A DNA stretch of 64,000 nucleotides from Bryobacterales bacterium (GTDB lineage Bacteria > Acidobacteriota > Terriglobia > Bryobacterales > Bryobacteraceae): NCBI GenBank assembly GCA_003167495.1, contig PMSX01000351.1, positions 1-64,000 on the forward strand, in the 5' to 3' direction. Position 1 is the first letter of the stretch; each line of letters opens with the position of its first letter. The notes under the pieces were generated by a model. The model made no database searches, was not told where the DNA came from, and worked only from the letters and a program-made list of their open reading frames with translations. Of the stretch, positions 46,456-54,867 are shown piece after piece. Made by a program: the position numbers and the translations under genes.

Positions 46456-47061
46456 TTACGTCGCCGTGATGTCGGCCACCTGGCCGCGTTCTATGAAGAG
46501 TTTTGTTTCCACCGAAGCGATGGTCGGAAGAACTATCGACTCAGTGACGAGCTCGTACATTTGTAAGCTCAGATCGGCGCGCGGCCACCAATTGCCGTCC
46601 CGCTGTTCGGGCGCGCGGATCGTGCGCTTCCATCTCGTAACGACGCTGAGGTTCGACGCGAGCAGCTCGTCATGCGTCCAGTCGAGCGTGAGCGCGCTTT
46701 TGATAAGGCGCGCGCGGTCGAAGCCGCTCGGCCCGTAGAGAACCCAGCGCACGCCCCAGGTGCGCACGAAGGTGTCGATCTGAGAGACAGTCGCGCTCGA
46801 TGCAACGACGAGCGCGCGATCCCGGATGCTATACGCGTCGTCGTCTTCGGTCGTTTGGATCGAGCAGATATCGTCGGTGAACGTGAAGCCCGGTTGCGCT
46901 TGCCAAGCGACGCGCACCTTCGAGTAGGCGAGCGGATCGGTCGACGGGTTGATGCCGAAGATGTTCAGGGTAAGCGTTTGGATGATCTGATCGAGGTCAG
47001 TCGTCGCAAGCGCGCTCGACGTGAAGACCAGACCGTTCGCGAAGGTTGTCGTATTGGGCAT
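46456..47061 (-). CDS. Phage neck/tail terminator-like protein
   Basis: A 201-residue protein (LDQIIQTLTLNIFGINPSTD, SKVRVAWQAQPGFTFTDDIC, QIDTFVRTWGVRWVLYGPSG). It sits immediately upstream of the sheath gene, where the tail terminator or neck protein lies. Assignment rests on position, size and a remembered neck-terminator pattern. Confidence 0.68.
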   Translation of the reverse strand: MPNTTTFANGLVFTSSALATTDLDQIIQTLTLNIFGINPSTDPLAYSKVRVAWQAQPGFTFTDDICSIQTTEDDDAYSIRDRALVVASSATVSQIDTFVRTWGVRWVLYGPSGFDRARLIKSALTLDWTHDELLASNLSVVTRWKRTIRAPEQRDGNWWPRADLSLQMYELVTESIVLPTIASVETKLFIERGQVADITAT

Positions 47062-47421
47062 TTAGTCTCCGCTGACGCGTACGCCCGCAGCCTTCCAGTA
47101 GCCGTAATCGGCGTAGGGCCACACTTTCGAGATGCGGTAGACATCGCCGCGCCAAGTCAGTGTGTCGGAGGTCTGTGGTGTCGCGCCGCCCGTCGATTGA
47201 AGGAGCTCCGTCATCGTGTAGAAGAGCATCGCCCCGCTAATGCGGTCCCCTTCGGGAAGCTGCTGCAGATCGCGTTCCTTAGCGACTGTGACGACGGCCG
47301 CTATGGTGAGCGGCGTCGCCGAAGACTGCCAGCCCCCCAGCACGAACGCGCCCGTCGAGCGTTGTACGACGAGCTGCTGCGTGAAGTCGGGGTCGGTGAT
47401 GAGTGCGCTCAGGTTTATCAT
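47062..47421 (-). CDS. Head-tail joining/collar-type protein
   Basis: A 119-residue protein (TQQLVVQRSTGAFVLGGWQS, AAVVTVAKERDLQQLPEGDR, TWRGDVYRISKVWPYADYGY). The pattern of an oxidised-junction beta protein followed by WRGDVYRI.K is typical of small head-tail adaptor/stopper proteins. It abuts the neighbour by one nt and overlaps the next start by 4 nt. Confidence 0.68.
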   Translation of the reverse strand: MINLSALITDPDFTQQLVVQRSTGAFVLGGWQSSATPLTIAAVVTVAKERDLQQLPEGDRISGAMLFYTMTELLQSTGGATPQTSDTLTWRGDVYRISKVWPYADYGYWKAAGVRVSGD

Positions 47422-47906
47422 GTTTCGTCGACCAAATAAGTGATAGACCTTCTCAGTTGCGCTGTGTCGATGAGAGGGCGGTCGCTACCTTTACGCTCGA
47501 TCGTTTCCGCTGAATCCGCAGCCCAGGCGTTGCGGCTATCGGTAAACCATCTTTTCGCGGCGTTGCTGCCTTCCATGCCCGCCTGTTTCAGCAGTGTCTT
47601 CGCCTCGCTTGGCTTGCTGGCGAGCACCGCGCGCGCCGTTTCGCCTAGCTTTTTCGTAATGAGCGCTTTGTTGTCGTCGGCTTCGAGGGCCGGTTCGATC
47701 ACGGGTCTCGCGGGAATCCCCTGCAGCGGCGAGCCGTGCGTGTGGATATACAGCAAACCGGCGTTCGTGACTTCCGTCGTCTTTTTGCGCTCGGTCTCGT
47801 CTTCCGGCACGCCCACGTAGACTTCGGATTTTGCGATTTGCGCGAGCTTGGCTTTCAGCGCATCGAAGCCGCCGCCGCTCGACGACGTCTTAATGGTTGG
47901 CTGCAT
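47418..47906 (-). CDS. HK97 gp10-like tail-completion protein
   Basis: A 162-residue protein (VYVGVPEDETERKKTTEVTN, LLYIHTHGSPLQGIPARPVI, IDTAQLRRSITYLVDE). The N-A-x-L-x-YIHxxGSP...IPARP pattern with a C-terminal LIDTAxLRxSI is shared by gp10/virion-morphogenesis proteins that close the tail end. Position fits. Confidence 0.78.
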   Translation of the reverse strand: MQPTIKTSSSGGGFDALKAKLAQIAKSEVYVGVPEDETERKKTTEVTNAGLLYIHTHGSPLQGIPARPVIEPALEADDNKALITKKLGETARAVLASKPSEAKTLLKQAGMEGSNAAKRWFTDSRNAWAADSAETIERKGSDRPLIDTAQLRRSITYLVDET

Positions 47907-48060
47907 AAATCACGGGAGAGAATCTCAAACCAGGCCTCACTAGGTTTGTAAGGTCGTTTAGCAAATCCGGCGTGGTGCTCGACCTGGTCGGGCACTCGCA
48001 GGATTCAAGCGTGAATGGCGGCGTGGGGATGATCGCCGCTTCGCCGGTCGTCTTAACCAT
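47890..48060 (-). CDS. Possible small late phage protein (56 aa)
   Basis: A 56-residue frame (MVKTTGEAAIIPTPPFTLES...) that overlaps the preceding small gene by 8 nt and the next gene start by 17 nt, as tightly packed phage genes do. It has no clear ribosome-binding site and no recognised family. I keep it as possible only. Confidence 0.35.
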   Translation of the reverse strand: MVKTTGEAAIIPTPPFTLESCECPTRSSTTPDLLNDLTNLVRPGLRFSPVIYAANH

Positions 48061-48145
48061 TGGCGACATTGACGACGGACACAATCACGAGCGCGAGGAT
48101 AGCGGCGAAAGCGAGCCAGTAAAGGTAGCGGCTGTCCAGGTTCAT
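48053..48145 (-). CDS. Small single-pass membrane peptide (30 aa)
   Basis: A 30-residue peptide, MNLDSRYLYWLAFAAILALV..., mostly one membrane helix. Its ATG overlaps the upstream stop as ATGA (48145-48142), which supports translational coupling. Role unknown; possibly membrane modulation. Too short for family assignment. Confidence 0.55.
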   Translation of the reverse strand: MNLDSRYLYWLAFAAILALVIVSVVNVANG

Positions 48146-49644
48146 ACGGTCACCGGGAGCATAAGAGCTTGCGGCAGAACGCGTCCGCTCGCGAGAGTCA
48201 CAACGTTTTTCATCAGGTATTTCTGGCCAGCAAGTCCGCCCGCTAATCGCACCGTCGCGGTTGTCGTCGTGTTGCTTTCGACGACGACAGTAAAATCGCT
48301 CGGGATCTCCCAGGCGCTCGACGTGATGGTGTCGCTGCCGAGAACGGAGCTCCAATTGATCTGGAAGTCTTCAATCGATTCGGGGTCTTTAGGGTCGCAA
48401 GTAATCATGGTTCCTTCTACGGCGGTCGACATGCGCGCGACGAGCGCGCCCGCCCACGTTCGCGCCCATAGCTCGGCTGCCCAGAATCGCTCCCAGAACT
48501 GCGCGAGTACGTGCTGGCCGAACTTGCCCAGATTCTTGAACGGCGTCAGCGCGTCGGCGAGCGTCACACTATCGAACAGCGCGAGCAGTTTCGCCTTCAG
48601 CGCGTGAATGCTATCGCTGAGCGCGAAGAGTTCGGCGAGCGCGAGCGAGGGCGCTTTCACGAGGTTTTCGATCAGCGCCAACGTTTCCGAGACGTTCTTG
48701 CCAGCAGCGCGTAGAACGCTATCGCTCAGCGCGAGCGCGTCGCTTAAGGCGCGCACGAAGCCGTGGCTATGGGTTAGCGCGTCGCCGAGCGCCAGATTGT
48801 CTAGGAGCGCGCGCGCCGTCGTTCGGGCGAAGGCCTCGACGAGCGAAAACGCATCGGTGCAGAGCTTCCCCGACCCGCGATGAATGGACTCGGCGAGCGA
48901 GAACGTCTCGGAGAGGGCGCGCGCCGTCGCTTTCGCTAGGTTCTCGATAAGTGAGAACGTGTCGGCGACGTGCTTGCCCGTTGCGCGACTCAGTGAATCG
49001 ACGAGCGCGAGCGCGCTCTCCGCCAGAAGAAGATAGTGACCATGCGCGGTCACAATGGCGTCAGAGAGCGAGAACGTGTCGGCGAGGGTCCGCGCCGTCG
49101 CTTTGACGAAGTTCTCGACTAGTGAAAACGTCTCGACGACGCTCTTACCCGTCGCGCGGCCGAGCGAATCGACGAGCGCGAAGGCAGTCTCGCTCAGTGC
49201 GAGTAGCTTCACCTTGTTGGCGATGAAGGATTCGACAAGCGAGAACGTCTCAAGGGAAAGCTGCTTTCCCGTTTGCCGCGCGAAAGCCTCCGAGATTGAG
49301 AACGTCTCGCTCGCGAACTTGCTGGGCTGCCGGCTCAAAGCGTCGCCAAGCGAGAACGTCTCGCTGAGCGCGCGGCCGAGGCCCTTAACCATGGTCTCAG
49401 TGAGTCCGTAGACTTCTCCGAAGACGAGCGCGGACAATCTCGTCAAACCCGCATCGACAAGTATGAGGGAATCGCTTGCGGCTTTGCCGGGATTCTTAAC
49501 GAATGATTCGGCGAGCGTCAACGCGTCGGCGAGCGACTTCCCCGGCTGCCGGGTGATCGAGTCGGCGAGCGAGAACGAGTCGTTGAGCGAGGTCGTCCAT
49601 GGCGTCCCGCCAGGCGGCGGGTTGAAGAGTAGAATCAGACTCAT
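48142..49644 (-). CDS. Repeat-shaft protein with C-terminal fibre-tail adaptor domain
   Basis: A 500-residue protein. Residues about 15-370 are some 19 tandem repeats of 18-21 residues, consensus ETFSLVENFVKATGK with variants such as ADTFSLSDAIVTAHG and SETLALIENLVKAPS. The last 90 residues (PKDPESIEDFQINWSSVLGS, WEIPSDFTVVVESNTTTTAT, LAGGLAGQKYLMKNVVTLAS) match the phage fibre-tail adaptor family. The repeats probably make an elongated shaft and the C-terminus docks it to the tail or baseplate. No such shaft is usual in adaptor proteins, so this is an unusual fusion. Confidence 0.78.
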   Translation of the reverse strand: MSLILLFNPPPGGTPWTTSLNDSFSLADSITRQPGKSLADALTLAESFVKNPGKAASDSLILVDAGLTRLSALVFGEVYGLTETMVKGLGRALSETFSLGDALSRQPSKFASETFSISEAFARQTGKQLSLETFSLVESFIANKVKLLALSETAFALVDSLGRATGKSVVETFSLVENFVKATARTLADTFSLSDAIVTAHGHYLLLAESALALVDSLSRATGKHVADTFSLIENLAKATARALSETFSLAESIHRGSGKLCTDAFSLVEAFARTTARALLDNLALGDALTHSHGFVRALSDALALSDSVLRAAGKNVSETLALIENLVKAPSLALAELFALSDSIHALKAKLLALFDSVTLADALTPFKNLGKFGQHVLAQFWERFWAAELWARTWAGALVARMSTAVEGTMITCDPKDPESIEDFQINWSSVLGSDTITSSAWEIPSDFTVVVESNTTTTATVRLAGGLAGQKYLMKNVVTLASGRVLPQALMLPVTV

Positions 49645-50334
49645 TTACGATCCGCAGCCGATCAACGTCATGCGTTGCAAAAAGGTCATGCCCCCGCCTC
49701 CGCCTACGACAACGCCCACCATGGCGAGCCCGGTCGGGTTGTATGTCGCGGTGAAGGTCTGCGAGAACGCGCCCGCTGTCGCTGCCGGCATCGAGTAACC
49801 GTATAGCTGAAAGTTCGTCTGCGTCGCGAGATAGATCTGCGTCAGCGTCGCCGTTCCCGAGGTCGTCGGCGCGGCCGAGTTGTAGTAGACGAACCCCGCC
49901 GTGATAATCAAGTCGTTCGCGGTGAGAGTGGTAATGCTGAGCGTTTGCGAATCGGTGTTGTTTGCGAGCACTCCGTAGACCTCAAAGGCTCCGCTGGTGG
50001 CAGTGCCGATCAAAGGCACAACGCCACACGCGCCGATGTTCGCGTAGTTCGAGCTATTCGAAATCGAGATGGCGACGGAAGAGCCCGTCGGCGGCGCGAG
50101 CAAGCCAAAGATCCAGATCGTACCGTCGCTGCCGGAATTCGTAGCCGTCGCGAGAAATGTGGCGGCGGTCCCCCCTACGGTGACTGTCGGATTGATGGTC
50201 AGTCCGGAAGCGTTCGCGATAAAGAGAAGCACCGCTGTCGCCGACGCATCGATCACAGCATTGAACGAGTCGCTCCACGGATACGCCGCGACGGTGCGAT
50301 TGAAAGTGGTGACCGTTCCAACCGAGACGCTCAT
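49645..50334 (-). CDS. Hypothetical phage structural protein
   Basis: A 229-residue beta-rich protein (TVGGTAATFLATATNSGSDG, IWIFGLLAPPTGSSVAISIS, GYSMPAATAGAFSQTFTATY). It lies between the repeat-shaft gene and another beta-rich gene with 0-1 nt gaps, so it is probably a decoration or appendage protein. No catalytic motif. Confidence 0.65.
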   Translation of the reverse strand: MSVSVGTVTTFNRTVAAYPWSDSFNAVIDASATAVLLFIANASGLTINPTVTVGGTAATFLATATNSGSDGTIWIFGLLAPPTGSSVAISISNSSNYANIGACGVVPLIGTATSGAFEVYGVLANNTDSQTLSITTLTANDLIITAGFVYYNSAAPTTSGTATLTQIYLATQTNFQLYGYSMPAATAGAFSQTFTATYNPTGLAMVGVVVGGGGGMTFLQRMTLIGCGS

Positions 50335-50335
50335 T

Positions 50336-51565
50336 TTATTTGTACTGGATGTTCACAACGCAGTCGCTTGCGCCGATGGCGGTCGTATCCGAATCGGCTA
50401 TCGCGCCAGTGATGGCAAAGGCTATGCCCGTCGCGAACGCGATGCCGTTTGACACTTCGACGACGATGCCCGAGCCTGTCGCGTTGCCGGGCACCAGAAA
50501 CGTATTGACGGGCGTATCCGTTCCGACGGTGGGTGAAGACGCTTTGTTATAAAGCTTCAGAAACCGCGCGCTCGCGTTTGTGTTGAACGCCTGAATATTG
50601 TAGACTTGCCCAGCGCTCGTCTTAACTGAGGTCGCATTTGTCGACGCCGCCGAGATCAGCTTCGTAGTCGTCAAACCGCCCGCCGTCGTAGGAATCTGGC
50701 TCGTCAGCCAAGGCGTTGTGTTCGCGGTGTTGCCGGGCTGAACAGTGCCAATCGCAGCAGTCCCCGCCGCGATGGTCGTCGGGATCGGCGTCCCGCTCGA
50801 AGAGCCTTGTACGACGAGTGAGCCCTTCGTCGCGCTCGCGGCGTTGGTACCGATGGGCTGCGAGAGCGTTCGATCCCAGCCGGTCCCGTTCCAAGCCATT
50901 TCGCAAGAGCCTGTATAAATTCCGTCATTGTACTGGGAGTTGCCATCGGTCGAAAGGGCGGCAATGGTCGGAATCGCATTCGAGTTCGGATCAGCGATAG
51001 AGACACTGGTCTGCGCGTTCGATTCGGTCGCGGTGAGCTCGAAGAGAGTCGTCATCGCGGTAGCGCCGTTCGTCACGACGACGCGCCAATAACGAGCTTT
51101 GATTTGTCCGGAGAGGGTCGCCACGGTCGCGGCCGTCGTCACAGGCCCGGTGTTGACGGTGCGGAACATAGCTGACGTCGACGCGTCGTCTGTCTCCTGC
51201 AGATACCAATTTCCGTAAGTGATCGAAACGTTTGTCGAGTAGAGCGCGAGCGCGACGAAGTTCGTTCCCGTCAGTTCGGTGTCTTGCCATGAGCTTGTAT
51301 ACGACGCGCTCGCAGTGAGCAGCGTCGTCGTTAAGATTTGCGTGCGCTTCTGAAGCGTTACGCTACCAGAGACGGGCTGCGTTGTCGCCGATGCGTCGAC
51401 CTTCAGCGCGCCGCCGCTCGTCACGTTCGCGACGTTAGCGGCCGTCGTAGGATCAGCGACGCAGATGTTTTGACGCTCGACCGTATTCGCGCCGACCGTG
51501 AGTTCTGTCGTGTCGACCTTCAGCCCGGTCGAGTTCGGCGCGACTTGTACGTAGTTGTTAGACAT
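50336..51565 (-). CDS. Hypothetical phage structural/adhesin-like protein
   Basis: A 409-residue Thr/Ser/Ala-rich beta protein (VTSGGALKVDASATTQPVSG, YTSSWQDTELTGTNFVALAL, RYWRVVVTNGATAMTTLFEL). The discoidin-like middle and its place in the late operon suggest a virion appendage or receptor contact. Not assigned to a named family. Confidence 0.65.
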   Translation of the reverse strand: MSNNYVQVAPNSTGLKVDTTELTVGANTVERQNICVADPTTAANVANVTSGGALKVDASATTQPVSGSVTLQKRTQILTTTLLTASASYTSSWQDTELTGTNFVALALYSTNVSITYGNWYLQETDDASTSAMFRTVNTGPVTTAATVATLSGQIKARYWRVVVTNGATAMTTLFELTATESNAQTSVSIADPNSNAIPTIAALSTDGNSQYNDGIYTGSCEMAWNGTGWDRTLSQPIGTNAASATKGSLVVQGSSSGTPIPTTIAAGTAAIGTVQPGNTANTTPWLTSQIPTTAGGLTTTKLISAASTNATSVKTSAGQVYNIQAFNTNASARFLKLYNKASSPTVGTDTPVNTFLVPGNATGSGIVVEVSNGIAFATGIAFAITGAIADSDTTAIGASDCVVNIQYK

Positions 51566-51588
51566 CTTGGTTTCTTAAACTGAAGCGA

Positions 51589-51777
51589 ATGAGCTTCTCC
51601 GTCATGCAATTCGCTGGCACGTCGCTGATCGTCGCGGCGAGTCTTCTGCAAGCCCGCGCCGGGCACGCGCTTTCTTCCTGCCTACTAGGGTTGATCGGCG
51701 GGTTCTGCGCGGGCGTCTGGTTTGTGATGAAGCTGGTCGAACGCGCTCGACTTCCGCGCGCTCGTCGAAGCGCTTAG
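51589..51777 (+). CDS. Small membrane protein on the plus strand within the late operon
   Basis: A 62-residue frame with one or two hydrophobic segments (MQFAGTSLIVAASLLQ, LLGLIGGFCAGVWFVMKLVE) and a basic tail (RLPRARRSA). GAAGCGA precedes the ATG. It lies opposite to the late genes in the gap 51566-51773 and ends 4 nt inside the neighbour's stop. It may be a cargo gene, or chance. Confidence 0.45.
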   Translation: MSFSVMQFAGTSLIVAASLLQARAGHALSSCLLGLIGGFCAGVWFVMKLVERARLPRARRSA

Positions 51778-52340
51778 CTCTGGTACTTGTGAGTCACGGT
51801 CAGAGAGTCCCCAGACGCCACGTTAATCGCGCTGAAGACTTGATGCGCGAGAAGGTTGCCGCCCGTCGTGGCGTTGTCGAGAATGCCTTCTTCCGTCACG
51901 GCAAACGAGGCTGTGAAGGTCCACGTTTTGACGAGCTGAGTCGTATCGTTCGTTACGGTCGTTGTGACCTGGCTCGCAGTCGCGGCGCCACGCGCGCCGC
52001 CGCCGGTCGTGATCTCGGTTTGCAGCGCGGTATCGGCCGCCGCGGCGGCGGTCGTTCCCGTCCCAATCGCGAGATTGACAAACGTCGAGTAGCTGCCCTG
52101 TCCGCTCATGCGGGCGTTGCCGGCGGCGTGTCCGACGTTGGTGATCAGATTGCAGTTCGCCAGCACGTAGACGTACAGCCCAGTGAGGAACGGCACGCGC
52201 GCTTCGCAGCCAGCGCGCCGCAGGCATCGACCGAGAAGGTTTTCTTCCCAGAGCATCTTAGACTTCCCTTGGGCGTCCGTGAGTTGAAAAAAGGTGTTGG
52301 CCTCGCGGCACAAAAGTCGATCAGAAAACATTTTGAACAT
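51774..52340 (-). CDS. Hypothetical late phage protein
   Basis: A 188-residue protein (LLCREANTFFQLTDAQGKSK, GSYSTFVNLAIGTGTTAAAA, TWTFTASFAVTEEGILDNAT). The second half follows a pattern common in phage structural proteins that assemble on the tail (alternating beta strands with GTGTT). It follows the DUF4054 gene by 12 nt. Function unknown. Confidence 0.65.
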   Translation of the reverse strand: MFKMFSDRLLCREANTFFQLTDAQGKSKMLWEENLLGRCLRRAGCEARVPFLTGLYVYVLANCNLITNVGHAAGNARMSGQGSYSTFVNLAIGTGTTAAAAADTALQTEITTGGGARGAATASQVTTTVTNDTTQLVKTWTFTASFAVTEEGILDNATTGGNLLAHQVFSAINVASGDSLTVTHKYQS

Positions 52341-52352
52341 TGCTCCTAGCAG

Positions 52353-52745
52353 TTAAAGAATTTGTATGCCGCCCGCGCCGATTAGGTGGGCGAGCTCAAA
52401 ATAACGTTGGCCGTACGTGGTCTGGTTCCAGAAGCCCGCGCCCTCGATCAGCAGCTCGCTGTAGTCGTAGCTCGCGCTAAGATCGGCGGCGGCTTTCGCC
52501 GTCTGCAGCCCGACGAGTTGGCCGGGGGTCGCGCCCGCAAGAGACGCTGCGCGATCGCGCCCGGCGATCACGAGATAATGCGCGGTCAAGAGCTCTTGCG
52601 CGTTCGTGAGAAGAGTCGCCCAGCGGTCCGCGTTCTGAACCCGCGTCGTCGCGACGGTAAGCCAGAATGTGATCAGCGTATCGGGATAAAGCGACGGATC
52701 GGCGAACTCCGGAAAGTCCGCGCGAAGCTGGGCGACGGTAAGCAT
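52353..52745 (-). CDS. DUF4054 head-tail connector-like protein
   Basis: A 130-residue helical protein (AQLRADFPEFADPSLYPDTL, TFWLTVATTRVQNADRWATL, ELLTAHYLVIAGRDRAASL). The FPEF.D...YP...I..WL pattern and length match DUF4054 head-completion proteins. It follows the STY1053-like gene without a gap. Confidence 0.82.
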   Translation of the reverse strand: MLTVAQLRADFPEFADPSLYPDTLITFWLTVATTRVQNADRWATLLTNAQELLTAHYLVIAGRDRAASLAGATPGQLVGLQTAKAAADLSASYDYSELLIEGAGFWNQTTYGQRYFELAHLIGAGGIQIL

Positions 52746-53066
52746 TTATTTGACTTTCTTAGTGACGGCCGCGAGCTTCTCGTCGGCGGCTTTAATCTCT
52801 TCGGCGACCCTTGCTTCCGCCGCTTTCAGCTCGGCTGCTGCGTCCGCTTTCGCTTTCAGGGCGTCGGCTTCGGCTTTCGCGAGTTCAGCGTCGGCGGCAC
52901 TGACGACGGGAGCGACGACGGCGTCTGCGTCGACGACGGTCGCATGCGCGAGCGTATGCCAGTGGGAAGCGACGGCGGCTTCTACTTTCTGAACGCCGAC
53001 TTCGAACCATTGCGGCGTCGAGTTTAAGGTAAGCGCGAATCGTTTGAATACGTTGATTTGTTTCAT
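52746..53066 (-). CDS. STY1053-like phage protein with helical tail
   Basis: A 106-residue protein from the ATG 53066. FKRFALTLNSTPQWFEVGVQ and VASHWHTLAHA match the STY1053-type phage-associated family (V-x-x-HW-x-x-AHA). The tail is an Ala/Glu/Lys-rich helix (AKADAAAELKAAEARVAEEI). It lies between capsid and connector genes. The 53067-53194 stretch holds nothing else recognisable. Confidence 0.7.
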   Translation of the reverse strand: MKQINVFKRFALTLNSTPQWFEVGVQKVEAAVASHWHTLAHATVVDADAVVAPVVSAADAELAKAEADALKAKADAAAELKAAEARVAEEIKAADEKLAAVTKKVK

Positions 53067-53194
53067 GTTGTGGTGGGTTCTTTCCAGTCGAGTCACGCCC
53101 TAGCGCGCGCCTTCCTTACAACCGGGGAAAAAGAAAAAGGTTTGGCCCGGTAGGATGAGACGCGCGCGTGTTGGACGTTTCGTCGGTCGACGAA

Positions 53195-54250
53195 CTAGAT
53201 GCCGTCTTCGTAGGCGGCAGTTTCGGTGTACGGAAACTCGACGACGCCGAGTCTTCCGAAATAGGTGGTGATTTGAAACAAGCTGCGATATTCGAGCGGT
53301 GTTCTTTGCAGAGGAACGAGCGGGAAGCGCACGCGCCGGCGATCCTTGGTGTAAGCGATCATACGGTCCTGGCTCGATGAGCCAGCGCCCTTCAACCACT
53401 TGAGCGGCTGAATGTTCAGCGGCTTGCCATTGATCGAATTCGAGATGGTGTTCTGCTTCAGAAATTCGAGCAGGGAAATATTACCCGCGCTCGATACTTT
53501 TGTAGAGACGAGCAGCCCGAACTGATAAGGCGGGATCCGCAGCTCGGACGGGCAAACCGCCCAGCCTGCGTTCTGCCACGCGGTTGTCAAGAGATTGTTC
53601 ACGTCGGTGGTGATCTCATTGGCTGCGGTGTTGCCGCCTCCGGTGTCGTCAGCGATCTTCAGCGCCCAAGTGGTGTGGGTGGCCGAGTCGGCGGTGGCGT
53701 TGATGACGGTCACACCAGCGTTGTTGACGAGCCCGGTATAGCCGAGGTTCACGTCGCCGATGTAGACCATCTCGTCGATGTCCATTTGGTGCTTCAGACG
53801 AATGCCTTCGAACTTCTGAACGTCAATCGGTCGGCCGAGACGCTGAGCGCTTTCGAGCTCGGGGATCGTATAAGAGAGCTCCATGCCCCAGAGGGTCAGA
53901 GGGTTCGCTGTCTTGCCGATATCGAGCTGCATGGACGTGATGACGTTCGAGTCTTTGCCGATGAACGCCTTGCCGCCGTAGTTGCCGTAGGGGGTGTTGG
54001 TATTCACGCCAGCGACGCCGCCGGCTGCGGCGAACGTCGAGTTAGTGAAGCTCGACGTTTCATCAGCGATGGTGACGTCTTCGCGCAGATCGATATCCCG
54101 ACCCCAAGTTACGTCGACGAGTGGAGCGTGCATCTCGGGATCGAGACGTTCCAGTTCGCCGATGAGGAACGCGCCCGTCGAGTCGACGGTCCGCGAATCA
54201 AAAGTGGTGAACCCGTCACGAGTGCGGGCTCTGCGATTTGCATTTTTCAT
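53195..54250 (-). CDS. Major capsid protein (DUF2184)
   Basis: A 351-residue protein (GELERLDPEMHAPLVDVTWG, NPLTLWGMELSYTIPELESA, HQMDIDEMVYIGDVNLGYTG, PLVPLQRTPLEYRSLFQITT). This is the DUF2184 pattern, an HK97-like major capsid protein. The position after the decoration protein and before the connectors agrees. Confidence 0.88.
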   Translation of the reverse strand: MKNANRRARTRDGFTTFDSRTVDSTGAFLIGELERLDPEMHAPLVDVTWGRDIDLREDVTIADETSSFTNSTFAAAGGVAGVNTNTPYGNYGGKAFIGKDSNVITSMQLDIGKTANPLTLWGMELSYTIPELESAQRLGRPIDVQKFEGIRLKHQMDIDEMVYIGDVNLGYTGLVNNAGVTVINATADSATHTTWALKIADDTGGGNTAANEITTDVNNLLTTAWQNAGWAVCPSELRIPPYQFGLLVSTKVSSAGNISLLEFLKQNTISNSINGKPLNIQPLKWLKGAGSSSQDRMIAYTKDRRRVRFPLVPLQRTPLEYRSLFQITTYFGRLGVVEFPYTETAAYEDGI

Positions 54251-54302
54251 GTTCTTTTTCGAAAGTTCCTTTGGTTGAATTTAAGAGCCAAGCTCAAGTG
54301 AG

Positions 54303-54833
54303 TTACAGGTTGTACGCGATCTCGCAGTTTCCGTTCGAGTCACATGCGCCAGTGAAGTACGCGTTGGTGAGCACGAAGTTGTTCGAAGAGTCGGCGGTTG
54401 CATCGAATGTCCCAACGTTGGTGTTGTTCGAGCTCGACACGGTGCGAACGTAGACGGCGGAATTCTTGGCGACGCTCGCGTAGCCGTAGTACACCTTTAC
54501 GTTCAAATAGCCGCGCTTCAGAACGTTGCCGATACCGCTGGTGGGCGGCGTCGAAGTACCAAGCGGATCGGTGCCAGAGCCACCAGTCGTCGGGTAGGGA
54601 CGAACATAGAGGCCGTAAACTGTGGTGTCGGCCGCCATGACTTTGCGGAAGTTCTTCGAGGTCGCGTCGATTACGCCAGGGACGCCGTACGCGGTCGGAT
54701 AGTTGGTCGCATCGAGCTGAGCGGCTTCGACAGTCGCCTCAGTCGCGCGGTTGATGCTGCCAGGGATGCCAGAAGGCATTCTGTAGGTGAAAGCAACGTC
54801 CGTAGTGCGGGCGCGCCGAATGGTTTTGTTCAT
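54303..54833 (-). CDS. Capsid cement/decoration protein (Gp24-like)
   Basis: A 176-residue protein from the ATG 54833, just downstream of AGGAAAACACTC. TYRMPSGIPGSINRATEATV, GVPGVIDATSKNFRKVMAAD, VYGLYVRPYP and KRGYLNVKVY match the structural cement Gp24-like family. It lies between the scaffold and capsid genes, where such proteins are encoded. Confidence 0.8.
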   Translation of the reverse strand: MNKTIRRARTTDVAFTYRMPSGIPGSINRATEATVEAAQLDATNYPTAYGVPGVIDATSKNFRKVMAADTTVYGLYVRPYPTTGGSGTDPLGTSTPPTSGIGNVLKRGYLNVKVYYGYASVAKNSAVYVRTVSSSNNTNVGTFDATADSSNNFVLTNAYFTGACDSNGNCEIAYNL

Positions 54834-54867
54834 AGTGAGTGTTTTCCTTTTGCTTTGATGGCGCGCC

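Noticed and set aside
47890-48145. Rz/Rz1 spanin pair
   Set aside because: The two small frames lack a lipobox and a coiled-coil spanin, and lie far from lysozyme and holin.
48500-49640. Regularly spaced DNA repeats resembling a CRISPR array
   Set aside because: They are codons for 18-21-residue protein repeats; spacing and sequence vary and the frame is open throughout.
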